Shown one piece after another: positions 12,258-21,521 of a stretch of DNA of 64,000 bases. The stretch's first letter is position 1. Each line of letters opens with the position of its first letter. Position numbers and translations under genes: made by a program. The DNA comes from Athripsodes cinereus (Eukaryota > Arthropoda > Insecta > Trichoptera > Leptoceridae), in NCBI GenBank assembly GCA_947579605.1, contig OX388312.1:26931313-26995312 (forward strand). Direction: 5' to 3'. The notes beneath the pieces are model-generated. The model did no database searches. It was given only the letters and a program-made list of their open reading frames with translations, and was not told where the DNA came from.

Positions 12258-12335
12258 CCTTTTGTTCCGGGGAGCGCCCGGCAAAGTCTTAGTACTTATC
12301 TCCCACTTTTTTCCGTAAATTAACGAAAGTCTTTA
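12258..12335 (+). repeat. R1 SINE-like repeat, head fragment
   Basis: CCGGGGAGCGCCCGGCAAAG followed by TCTCCCACTTTTTTCCGTAA matches the 5' end of R1 (39240-39300). The remainder is missing. Confidence 0.65.
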
Positions 12336-12512
12336 AATTATTATCTAATTCTGTACTAATGTAGTACCTACATATGTATTTTAAGTACTGATAGATATTT
12401 CTAAACAACTTTTTAGTGTACCGTGCAGCGAGACATGACATTATTACTGACAATAAGACGATTCTTACAAGGATCATTACAGCTGTAGGCCAAAGCGATC
12501 CAATTCACTCAC

Positions 12513-12747
12513 AATGTGCAGTAAAGAGTTGGAGACCTTATCACTATCGGGGACTCCACATTCAAGGACCCACCGACCATCCGGATAGTATAGAAGTCTG
12601 GGGACTTCCATTTATCCGATTCTAATTTATACGCAAACAACTTTGTCCAGACGGGAGGTGTCATATGAGCGGGTAGCCTGAAGAGCTGACCGGCCAAAAC
12701 CACAACGTGTAGAATCTTTTGACTTCATTTCTTCGATGTCCCTCTAA
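12513..12747 (-). other. Possible host exon (unassigned)
   Basis: A locally GC-richer block on the minus strand. It has a pyrimidine-rich acceptor-like sequence ending CTTCTCTCAG just upstream (boundary about 12747) and a donor-like GTGAGTG just after 12513. One frame is open for the last 68 codons (VVVLAGQLFRLPAHM near its start), but no frame is open across all 235 bp. So, if real, it would be a start-containing, untranslated or non-coding exon. The protein was not recognised. It could equally be a chance composition island or an eroded transposon. Confidence 0.2.
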
Positions 12748-13487
12748 CTGAGAGAAGCAAACAAATACAACAGAAAAATAAAACAGTGACTCCACGCACA
12801 AAAAATAATACTTGTAATATAAATATATATTTCTTCTCTCTGTATTTAGCCGTTTGACTGTGAAATTATCGAAGGCAACAGCCTAGCCCTGCATTGCAGT
12901 ACAAGTAAGAGTATCTAGCATTGAATTGCTGTAATATATAAAATAATATAGTAACTTTGTATTTCCTATAGAAAGGAATAACAACGACGTACAATAAGTA
13001 CTAAAATAATAATATAACCCCTCCATTGTATCGAATCGAAGATAATAATAGCAGAAGTATCGATCTACATTCCAATATCATTGTATCATAGTTGTTAAGA
13101 AGATAAATAATTTATAAAGGCACGGTGATGTTGAATTAATTCCAACTTTCATTATTCTGATTTGAGGATCTCTTTCAGTACAATCAAAAATTCAAAGCAT
13201 CCTTTAAGGTATTCAAAATACTTTTCCAAACCTACTCTTAACGTAAGATGAGTACTTAAACTTTTGTAGTACTTTTTTATTATTAAGTTATGTCAAAATG
13301 TCATCATTCAACTTATCAACTAACTCATTATTTTATAAAATATAGCACATAAACATTTTGTAATAAAAATAAATACTATCATCATTCTTTACGGTACATT
13401 TATTGCAGCAATACTGTGGGTCTCCTTTATATAATTTACATTGATTATAAACAGTTCTAGGTACATAACGGCAATAAAAATTATTCT
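12748..13487. other. No gene seen
   Basis: AT-rich sequence without a supported feature. Confidence 0.45.
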
Positions 13488-13705
13488 TGTCCCACTCTTT
13501 CCGTAAGTTGTAGAATGGCCTATAAAAGACACATGTTCGAAAAAAGGCATTTTACATTTTAAACTCAGCGTTGAGGCTAGTCACCTATCTGAATGTCTTG
13601 ATATTTTATTGACATGGAGAGAACATTTTGCATGTTAATTGCATGACGTTGGTCTGCTAGCTACCTCAATTGTGGGATATCCTGTGTAGTATAATATAAG
13701 GTATT
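13488..13705 (+). repeat. R1 SINE-like repeat, nearly full
   Basis: Runs from CCCACTCTTTCCGTAAG through CATGTTCGAAAAA, a CACCTATCTGAATGTCTTGA block and TTGTGGGATATCC. It is diverged, and the terminal GTGATGG part is eroded (GTGTAGTATAATATAAGG). Confidence 0.75.
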
Positions 13706-14544
13706 AAAGAAGTAGTTTTTTTTCCTAATGTTGATTTTTTGAGTTGAAAAGTTCCCGACAAATGATACGGTCAAAATCACATAAATATGTACAAAGTCAG
13801 TTTGACAAACGTAAATATTCCATGAATCAGTAACATAAAAAAATTATTTCACCAATAGTACAAGCTGCAATAATATAAATTGATTTCAATTTTATTTTTA
13901 TTCAATTACATTGATAATAAAAAAAACATAAAACTTCATACTGCGCAGTTAATATCAGATGCAATTATCAAGAAACACAATATTGTCTTCAAGTGAATTG
14001 AATTGTATAATTGAATTCAATCTGCTTCAAATGCAATACTTGAGAAACAACGTTTTAATATGGAGTACAGAATACAATTCATAACATATTAAAAACAAAC
14101 AACAAATGATAAATTACGAGAATCGCAAACAAAATGCTAAAAAGGGTAAAGGAAACAAAAGCTGCAGATTCTGTTTGTACGATTTTCATGCAGCGAACAC
14201 AATCCATCACAATTCAAAAGCTTGAATGTAATGTTTGAAAATGGAACTTGCAGCTTCCACCGACAGTGATATAAAATATTTCAGTCTTCGTTGTGCTAAT
14301 CAAAAGGCTGTAAATACGAGAAGATAATTATGACTTGTATGAACTAACAACTAGCTTCGTTCTAATTACCAAGTAAATATACTGACCGAGCACCAACTCT
14401 GGTATTGTAAATACTTCGAGATTTAACAATATATACACCAAATTGAAGATGTTCCTGAATTATTTATTTATTTATTCAATCGTTTCTCTGTATAGATTAC
14501 ATTTTTTTTAATATATGTAAAGGAGTACTTCTACTACTGCTACT
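13706..14544. other. No gene seen
   Basis: AT-rich sequence without a supported feature. Confidence 0.5.
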
Positions 14545-14690
14545 ATACCATCACGGCATATTATCCCACAAATGAGGGGGACAACAGACTAGTTGTGCAA
14601 ATAAAATTTATTTATAAAACGCCTGCCTTTTACAGGACACTTGAAAACTTACGAAAAAGAGTGGGAGACCAATTCTTTGCACTTCATGAC
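14545..14690 (-). repeat. R1 SINE-like repeat with internal deletion
   Basis: The terminal TACCATCACGGCATATTATC at the left joins directly to the R1 head (CCTGCCTTTTACAGGACACT, then GAGTGGGAGACCAATTCTTT). The middle is deleted. In R1 orientation the tail is TAG-type repeats at 14525-14544. Confidence 0.75.
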
Positions 14691-14794
14691 AAAACCTAAA
14701 TTAAATCCGTATTTATTTAAAAGCGAATCAAGTATGAAGTTAATGTATAATGTTATGAAAAAGAACGATTGTTTTAAACAATAATTATGCAAAA

Positions 14795-14842
14795 GTCAAG
14801 TTTATCGAAAAGATGCGATCTCTTCCAACTAACCCCAAATAT
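14795..14842 (-). repeat. R2 dispersed repeat, fragment
   Basis: CAAGTTTATCGAAAAGATGC then GATCTCTTCCAACTAACCCC matches the head of the R2 family (compare 41745-41805). It abuts the CTAT-type tail of the next LINE fragment. Confidence 0.6.
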
Positions 14843-14867
14843 CTATCTATCTCTATCTATACCCTCA

Positions 14868-15265
14868 CGCCGTGTCCCAGGAGGGGTAGGCAGAGAGAAC
14901 GGAACGCCATATAGATCTATCCTTACAAACTTCTCTCGCTTCCTCCACATTCATCCAGTTTCTCATACATGTTCGCCGATTTCTCTTACTCAACCGCGGC
15001 CGTCCTTTAGGATTTGATCCACGTGCTCAAGCCACGTGTTTCTAGGCCGTCCGCGCTTCCGCATAAACCAAACAAACCATCGTAACTTATTTACACGCAT
15101 TCTATCCACAACACTCTTCTCGCATCCGCTCATTCTCCTGATATCCTCATTCTTCACTCTATCCCGCAATGTTTTACCAACCATTCTTCTTAGTGAACGC
15201 ATCTCCACGGCATTTATTCCACTCTCGTCCTTCTTCAACCACGTCCACGTTTCACTTGCATACAT
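14868..15265 (-). pseudogene. Family A LINE fragment with internal deletion
   Basis: The minus strand opens abruptly at MYASETWTWLKKDESG, then NAVEMRSLRRMVGKTLRDR, VNKLRWF and RKRGRPRNTWLEHVDQIL. About 70 bp encoding the GHVERM...LSERR segment (present in the 17226-17672 copy) is deleted. The 3' terminus has the shared hairpin and GCGTGAGGGTATAG end, then a CTAT-type microsatellite (plus-strand 14841-14867). It is 5'-truncated at the same residue as the 17.2-kb copy. Confidence 0.85.
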
Positions 15266-16237
15266 ATATCTTGTATTTCAATTCTTTTTTTTGGACACAA
15301 ATTCATCGTTTTTAGTTTTGATACATTGACTTATATAAGGAATATTTATTTCGAAATATTATTTCCTAAGTTACATCGTTCGCATACAATACATTCGTTC
15401 ATTTCGTGTTTCAGGATTCAATTTATGTGGTTAAACTATAAACCTAAATGACTCTTTGACATTCACGTTTTTTGCAATTCCTTGTATTAAATATATTTAA
15501 ATCATAAAAAGAGGCGTAAAATCCGTAGAAAGTCTTGGACTTTTAACCGAAAGCTATGCCTAATAGCATACCTATGGACAGCTGTAGTTCAGAAAAGCTG
15601 ATAAAAGACAATGTTCTCTTAACATCTATTCGAATGTGTTTTAGGGACAGATTCAACTTAATAAAAAAAAACTTATAACATGTTCATAGTATTGTCCCTT
15701 ATTAATGCCTTAATACATTTAATTACAAAAATGGAGATTTATCTCTCTCAGCTGAGTGATGCGGTACAGATATTATAAGTAAGTGGATGTGTATAATATA
15801 AAGGTTGTGTGAGTATGTATGTATGTATGTTACAAAATAATAATTACAAGTTGACGTCCAACAAAGCGTAGAAGGTAATAATATCCACTAGGATTCTAGA
15901 TTAAGCTGTTGCTACACGGACAATAATAATTATAAAACTATCAATTTTTATTTTTCTTGTGTAACCACATCAGGCATCCATTTGTCATGAGTGTATTGTT
16001 TGTGTATTTGTGTTGACTATTTATTTTTGGTATAGACTTTAAAATGAATCACTAATTTGTCATTACGATTGTCCACAAAACTTTGTGAACCACCAGCTTC
16101 GTACAAGTATTTACTTCATCATATATTTTAATAAACAATTTATTTTTTCAAAAAAATATAATTATTTAGTATAATGTTTAGAATATTTACTACCTATTTT
16201 ATTTTTATTTTTTGGGTGCAGATGACAAAACCAAACT
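15266..16237. other. No gene seen; ATGT microsatellite
   Basis: AT-rich. A GTAT tetranucleotide run is at about 15813-15830. No supported gene. Confidence 0.5.
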
Positions 16238-16400
16238 GAAACCTCGATGGAATTGGTGAACGTTGTCCATGGACACCGAAAGTGATCACTTAAGCCAGCC
16301 TAGAGCCAATTCGTAAGCGTTGGGACACCTTTCTCACTTCTTCCGATTAGATTTTACACAATGTTGCATTGTGTAGACATGGTTCTCTAATCGAGGTTTC
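16238..16400 (+). mobile_element. M-family small inverted-repeat element
   Basis: 163 bp with perfect 11-bp inverted ends (GAAACCTCGAT and ATCGAGGTTTC). The interior carries a conserved block (CACTTAAGCCAGCCTAGAGC, GGGACACCTTTC) that recurs in reverse at 27165-27325 and 61377-61584. Non-coding. The superfamily is unknown and no clear target duplication was seen. Confidence 0.65.
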
Positions 16401-16784
16401 TGAATTTATTTTGAGTTTAATTAGTAGGTATGTATTAGTGGGAAAGAACGATTAAATATTTGAATGTATTCGGCAGTTAAAGTATTAAATTTTAATTGTA
16501 CCTCTATGGAAATATGATTTGAATTTCTTTTCACTTATTAACACTTTCTATGAACCGTGAATATCCAGCTTTATATTCAGTAAGCGTACGATTCCCGCTC
16601 TGTGATAGGAGCTGCTAAACACCTATAAGCCTTTTAATTACGTTCTCTAAGGGCTGCATTTCCTGTCAATGTACCGTAATGACTACACAGCCGCCAGAGC
16701 CAAACTGGAGTCGTACATACTCACATTGAGTATAAGATTTTGCAACTTTAGTGCTTGTGTATTTATGTATTCATTTTTATTACA

Positions 16785-17003
16785 ATAATTATTGTTAGGT
16801 ACGAAAACTGTTGAAGAAAAAAAGAATATTGCTGTTTGGAATCAAAATCTGAAACACCAAATTCATGATACGTTAACAAACGATATGCTGCCTCTGGGTC
16901 CGCGACAAGAAGCGAATAGACAGGGCTTTAAAAGAAAGCTGAAAACACACCTTTTTCTGAGAGCTTCAGATGATAGACCCACCGTCACCATACGGCGCCC
17001 TTG
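16785..17003 (+). pseudogene. Possible LINE polyprotein C-terminus
   Basis: A 70-codon frame ends NRQGFKRKLKTHLFLRASD..., preceded by HDTLTNDMLPLGPRQ. An FKxKLKTHLF-type basic ending is common at the C-terminus of CR1/jockey-like polyproteins. No RT motif is present and no tail was identified. It might be another transposon remnant. Confidence 0.35.
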
Positions 17004-17225
17004 AGGTCATACTATGAGTAAACGGTGCATTACAAATTGTCCTTTCACACACGCATTTTCCGTTAAAGCTTTCTTATACTATTGTGCATGTTCCCTTTTT
17101 TAACAAGGAAATCTGATATTGGAATAAAAATATTAAAGATAGTGTTAGTCTTCTCTTGACACAAAATTGTTGCGCATGTTAAAAACTCATTTTCTCTTGA
17201 TATTCCAAAGACTAGAAGGCTTGAA

Positions 17226-17672
17226 TCAAGTGGGGTAGGCAGAGAAAACGGAACGCCAATTAGATCTGTCCTTACATACTTCTTTCGCTTCTTCCACAGT
17301 CATACAATTTCTCATGCTCGCACGTCGATTTCTTTTACTCAAAACACGGCTGTCCTTGAGAATTTGATCTACATGTTCAAGCCATGTAGTTCTCGGACGC
17401 CCGCGCTTCCTCACACCCCTCCTTTCAGACAAGTATATCCTCTTTGTCATTCTTTCCTCATCCATTCGTTCCACATGACCAAACCATCTCAATTTATTTA
17501 CACGCATTCTATCCACAACACTCCTCTTGCATCTACTCATTCTTCTAATATCCTCATTCCTCACTCTATCACGCAACGTTTTACCAACCATCCTCCTCAG
17601 CGATCTCATCTCCACAGCATTTATTCCACTTTCGTCCTTCTTCAACCATGTCCACGTTTCGTTTGCAAACAT
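17226..17672 (-). pseudogene. Family A LINE, RT C-terminal fragment (148 codons open)
   Basis: The cleanest family A copy. It has one uninterrupted minus-strand frame, ETWTWLKKDESG, AVEMRSLRRMVGKTLRDRVR, RWFGHVERMDEERMTKR, RGRPRTTWLEHVDQIL, and ends VCKDRSNWRSVFSAYPT. It is the thumb and C-terminal tail of a non-LTR reverse transcriptase. Endonuclease and the catalytic palm are missing, so no activity is expected. The 5' truncation lies at the codon before FANETWTW, the same place as at 15265. The 3' terminus is partly lost. Confidence 0.88.
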
Positions 17673-18083
17673 TTATTTTATACAGCTTAATTCTAAAAAA
17701 TATTGTATTTTCAATCTGGCTCTGTTACAAAACACATTTATAAATAATACTATAAGCTCAGTCCCATATGATTATACTTTGTACATAAAAACACATACTT
17801 CCACAAGCAACGGCACGTAGTTCATAACATCAACGATTCACATACTACCTATGTTCACCTAGAACACAGTAATACTTGGTATAGACACTTTATTTCATTA
17901 TTTTCTACCTATTTATTTATTTATTTAAAGTCTCAAGGGACACAAACAATTAACTTAAAAAATTTTTGCATTATATATATTTCAATCGACAATCAAACCA
18001 ATTAGGGTCCCACGAATTATCTGAGCACATAACAAACACAGACCATCATTTGCAACTATTAAACAAAGAAATGCATCAAAATA
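17673..18083. other. No gene seen
   Basis: AT-rich sequence without a supported feature. Confidence 0.5.
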
Positions 18084-18195
18084 AAGGGTGCCACCCATCC
18101 TGAATTTCTAAATTTTATTGTCAATAAGAGGATAACTTGCATGTTTATTACAAACAGTTAGTCCGCTGGCTACCCCACTAGTGTGAAATACCATG
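18084..18195 (+). repeat. R1 SINE-like repeat, 3' half
   Basis: GGGTGCCACCCATCCTGAAT, then AACTTGCATGTTTATTAC, AGTCCGCTGGCTACCCCACT and GTGTGAAATACCATGA. It is cut at the terminus by the following poly(T) of a minus-strand element. Confidence 0.75.
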
Positions 18196-18196
18196 A

Positions 18197-18470
18197 TTTT
18201 TTTTTTTTTTTTTTATTTATTGTACAATAAACCTCAAAACAGCAATCTGGATTGCTGGCATCAGAGGTAAAAAACCATTTACAGACATCAAGCAAACAAA
18301 ACAAAATATAAACATAAGTAATACATTTGACATTTAAAAATAAATAATATACATATATACATGATGGTATGTCATTTATGTCATTCTTATGAATTATTTT
18401 AAAAGTATTTATTTAAGAAAGTGTTAGGTATTGTAAAAGACAGAATAAAGTAATAATAATAAATTAGCTA
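18197..18470 (-). mobile_element. Poly(A)-tailed retroelement 3' end (minus strand)
   Basis: About 18 T at 18197-18214 reads as a poly(A) tail on the minus strand. It is followed by GC-richer sequence (GCAATCTGGATTGCTGGCAT) that looks like a retroelement 3' untranslated region. The 5' limit is unclear and the family is unknown. Confidence 0.45.
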
Positions 18471-18559
18471 CTTACCTTCCGTTACTTCGCTATAACATTC
18501 AACATAAATATATGACATCCACAATTAAACTGCGAATACCACAAAAACAACTTTGAACA

Positions 18560-19090
18560 AACACGTTATTTCACATTGACACTTTTAAAACAAACTATGG
18601 TAGAAACACTGTTTTTAATAGAATTTACGAAACATACAACACATCTTTCAACGACATAGACATTTTTCAGGCAAGTAAACACACCTTCATAAAATCGGTT
18701 AATACACAACTCAATGCAACTATAGAATAGAATAAAATACAATATACACTATATAACTTAAATAACATAAACTATTATAAGTATGACATATCATCATAAA
18801 TATTACTCAAATCTTTGAACATAATCCATTCCCTTCCTTTTCCCTCCCCCTAGTCTTAAAAATGCTCACCTTGAAGTAATAGCATTGCTTTTTTTCTTTC
18901 TTTTATATTCTTATACATATATCTCTTTAATATCAATTATTGCTTTACATAACTCGCTTTTTTAGCTATCATTCTGTATTATATAACTTAAGTTGTAGGT
19001 AATTAGCTTTAATTTTGTACAATTATTGTTGTGTTTATTATGTAATATCAGCTGTAACTTTAAGTTTGAAATAAATAAAATAAAAAAAAT
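18560..19090 (+). pseudogene. Possible LINE 3' end
   Basis: A short plus frame near 18640-18725 ends FIKSVNTQLNATIE and a stop. AT-rich sequence then ends with GAAATAAATAAAATAAAAAA (19068-19088), like a LINE 3' UTR and A-rich tail. No diagnostic RT motif is present. Confidence 0.3.
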
Positions 19091-19129
19091 ATGGGAGATG
19101 GCCAATGCTAAAATGTCTCATTTCAAAAT

Positions 19130-19230
19130 ATTAAAATGACAGATAATTAATTTACAACTCCCATACCTATTCATTATATGAAGTATGTCTGCTGATTACT
19201 CCACTTGTGGGACGTTCCGTGATGTCATAG
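19130..19230 (+). repeat. R1 SINE-like repeat, 3' fragment
   Basis: The TATGTCTGCTGATTACTCCA, CTTGTGGGACG and CCGTGATG words of the R1 terminus are readable at 19185-19222. Upstream parts are strongly eroded. Confidence 0.5.
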
Positions 19231-19599
19231 ATAGATAATTAGAAAATAATAAAAAGCATGTGAAAAAAGGTTTTTCGGTTGCCTTGAAACAAATGAAATT
19301 TTATCTTCCATATTGTATTTACAAGACTCACGTTGAATTCTATCAAAAATAATAATATTGCCTGTCAAAATACAATAATGTGTACACAATAGTATCAATA
19401 ATAAAAATATGTGTACCAATGGCCATCAATAAAATATTTGAAACATACCCGTGGCTAGTGTAAACAACTGTGAACGCTGATAAATGATTCTGCACATAAA
19501 TAATAATGTAAAATCTGTTTAATTATTTCAGTTTGTTTGTATGTATACAAGTATTAGATAATTAGGATTTATTTCTATACAAACTCTCATCTCTTGAAT
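19231..19599. other. No gene seen
   Basis: AT-rich sequence without a supported feature. Confidence 0.5.
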
Positions 19600-19800
19600 A
19601 TAATATGTACCTACATACATACATACATCTTCATCCCCTTGTCCTAGTTGGGTCGGGGACCCATTACACCTAGGTACCTCCTCCAGAGATCCCTGTCCAC
19701 CGCTGCTTCCAGGACCTCTGGCCACTCCAAACCAAGCCTTTCAATACACAAGTTCGACACCTGCCCTTGCCAGCTTCTTCTAGGGCGGCCTCTCTTGAAT
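19600..19800 (-). pseudogene. LINE RT C-terminal fragment, fifth family
   Basis: The minus strand reads KRGRPRRSWQGQVSNLCIE, then RLGLEWPEVLEAAVDRDLW, RRYLGVMGPRPN and a stop. It is followed by a short UTR and a TACA/ATGT tetranucleotide tail (plus 19606-19628). The GRPRxxW plus basic-tryptophan ending is typical of non-LTR polyproteins but distinct from families A-C. 5'-truncated. Confidence 0.7.
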
Positions 19801-19878
19801 ACTTTTGTTAAATTAACTACTTAGCGCGGAAACTTTTCTTATGCGAAAATAGCTGGATGCACTCGGACAAAATATTAT

Positions 19879-19890
19879 GAATCCAATGTA
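19879..19890 (+). repeat. Target-site duplication, left
   Basis: GAATCCAATGTA immediately precedes the 5' end of the full-length LINE. An identical 12-mer lies at 25756-25767. The next bases differ (G on the left, A on the right), which defines the element boundary. Confidence 0.9.
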
Positions 19891-20138
19891 GGGGACTTCT
19901 ACGTGGCGCGCTGGTGCGGAGCGGTTGTGTTTTTCGTTGCAGTCTCGCTGTGTTGATAAGTTTCTTTCATTTATTATTTACTAATTTTGAACATTTTTTA
20001 GTTTTCGGCCTAGGGCCGGTTTTTCAATTTTGTTTTCTCGATACTAAACACTTTAGTTTGTTATCTTAGTATATCCGTATTTAATATTTGTTTTTTTTTA
20101 ATTTTATTATTTTAAGGTATTTGCCTTACTAGAGAAGG
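19891..20138 (+). promoter_or_regulatory. LINE 5' UTR, probable internal promoter
   Basis: It begins GGGGACTTCTACGTGGCGCG right at the target duplication. The first 60 bases are much more GC-rich than the flanks, then AT/T-rich sequence follows. No ATG occurs before the ORF1 start, so ORF1 uses the first AUG. Elements of this type usually carry a downstream internal Pol II promoter near +1. That is inferred here, not shown. Confidence 0.55.
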
Positions 20139-21521
20139 ATGGACTGCCATCCTTCTCAACCCATTCCCCCCCTCCCTGACCCTCCGGATTCAAAGAAAAG
20201 AAAATTCGTTGAGGAAAAAATGGAGGAGTCCTTGTCACCACCACATGACAAGCCATCGAATCTTCCGCCTTCGATTCTAAATCCAAGTACTCCACCACCA
20301 TCCATCTCACTTAAAACTAACACAGTCAGAGAACACTTTTACTCGACAAAATCTTGTGGGCCATTCACAGTGTTCGCTCAAAAAAGTGAACAAGGAAATC
20401 CCGTTTTCCCTTTTGAATTTGGGAAATTTCTTTACCAAAAAAAGATTCAAAACATAGTGAATGGTTCAGTCAGGGCTGAGGGGAGATTCAGAATATCCCT
20501 AGAATTTTCAACCGCGACAGCGGCGAATTCCTTCATAAAAAACATTTTTCTATTGTCAAACTCCGTTTACAAAGCATATGTTCCAACATACAATGTAACA
20601 CGGATGGGTCTTATTAGGGGTGTCCCCCAAGATGTCACGGAAGAAGAGATAATCTCCTCAATCATCGAAAGCAATCCAGATGTGGAAAATATTGTCAAAG
20701 TCAGGAGACTAAATTACAAGGACAAATCATCGGGAACAGCGGTGTGGAAACCATCTAGGAGCATCGTGGTTACCTTTGAAGGGCAATTTCTTCCGTCACG
20801 CATATATATGTTTTACAATTCGTTCAACGTTGAAACCTACTTCTTCCCGACCATTCAGTGTTTTGCTTGTTGCAAATTCGGCCATACAAAAACAAATTGC
20901 AGATCTGTACCTAAATGCTACAATTGTGGGGAGAACCACCCTGCTGAAGAATGCCCAGCATCTGATCCAAAATGTTTTAACTGTAAGGGGGCACACAAGG
21001 CAATCAGCCTTACATGTCCAGAATACTCCCGCCAAAAGGCAATTAAAAATACAATGGCTTCTGCTAATGTGTCATACATACAAGCATCAAAACGGCACCC
21101 ATCAGCTAAAACGTCATATGCGGATGTGGTAGCATCCACTTCAACTTCATCAACTAAATATATTTCCATTGCAAAATCTTCTTCCAAAAGCCCAAAGCCT
21201 CACTCACCTACAGGATATGATCGAGCAAAACATAACTCCTTACTTATGTATACTAATGGTTCTCCCACATCCAATACTCCTGATGGTTGCGCCATTACTG
21301 AAAATCAAATTCCAACTGACTCTAACATCATTGAACAGCTCAAATTAAGTTTGACTTCCGATAATAATAACTTCCTTTTCTCATTGCTTTCAATTATAAT
21401 AGATGCAATATCCCCACAAAAAGAAAAACCGTCCAACGCTGCCAATATTATTTCTCTCCTAAAAACTTTACTCACCGAAAATGGCCTGTATACAGAATCC
21501 AAAAAATCTTCCAACAACTAA
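20139..21521 (+). CDS. LINE ORF1, gag-like zinc-knuckle RNA-binding protein
   Basis: 460-residue ORF1 protein that would coat the element RNA and form the ribonucleoprotein. The N-terminus is proline/serine-rich with a basic cluster, SKKRKF (residues 18-23), a possible nuclear signal. Residues about 150-235 (LIRGVPQDVTEEEI, then SIVVTFEGQFLP) match the RRM-like fold region of jockey/I-type gag proteins. Three CCHC knuckles follow: C241-C244-H249-C254, C260-C263-H267-C272 and C279-C282-H286-C293 (last spacing longer). The C-terminus is Ser/Asn-rich. The start is the first AUG of the element, in good context (GAAGGATGG). Its end overlaps ORF2 by 41 nt in a different frame. No defect seen. Confidence 0.93.
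   Translation: MDCHPSQPIPPLPDPPDSKKRKFVEEKMEESLSPPHDKPSNLPPSILNPSTPPPSISLKTNTVREHFYSTKSCGPFTVFAQKSEQGNPVFPFEFGKFLYQKKIQNIVNGSVRAEGRFRISLEFSTATAANSFIKNIFLLSNSVYKAYVPTYNVTRMGLIRGVPQDVTEEEIISSIIESNPDVENIVKVRRLNYKDKSSGTAVWKPSRSIVVTFEGQFLPSRIYMFYNSFNVETYFFPTIQCFACCKFGHTKTNCRSVPKCYNCGENHPAEECPASDPKCFNCKGAHKAISLTCPEYSRQKAIKNTMASANVSYIQASKRHPSAKTSYADVVASTSTSSTKYISIAKSSSKSPKPHSPTGYDRAKHNSLLMYTNGSPTSNTPDGCAITENQIPTDSNIIEQLKLSLTSDNNNFLFSLLSIIIDAISPQKEKPSNAANIISLLKTLLTENGLYTESKKSSNN

Noticed and set aside
20107..21187. Opposite-strand and alternative-frame ORFs over LINE ORF1 (and similar ones over ORF2)
   Set aside because: Shadows of the real reading frames. They lack domains, and ORF1/ORF2 carry all conserved motifs.
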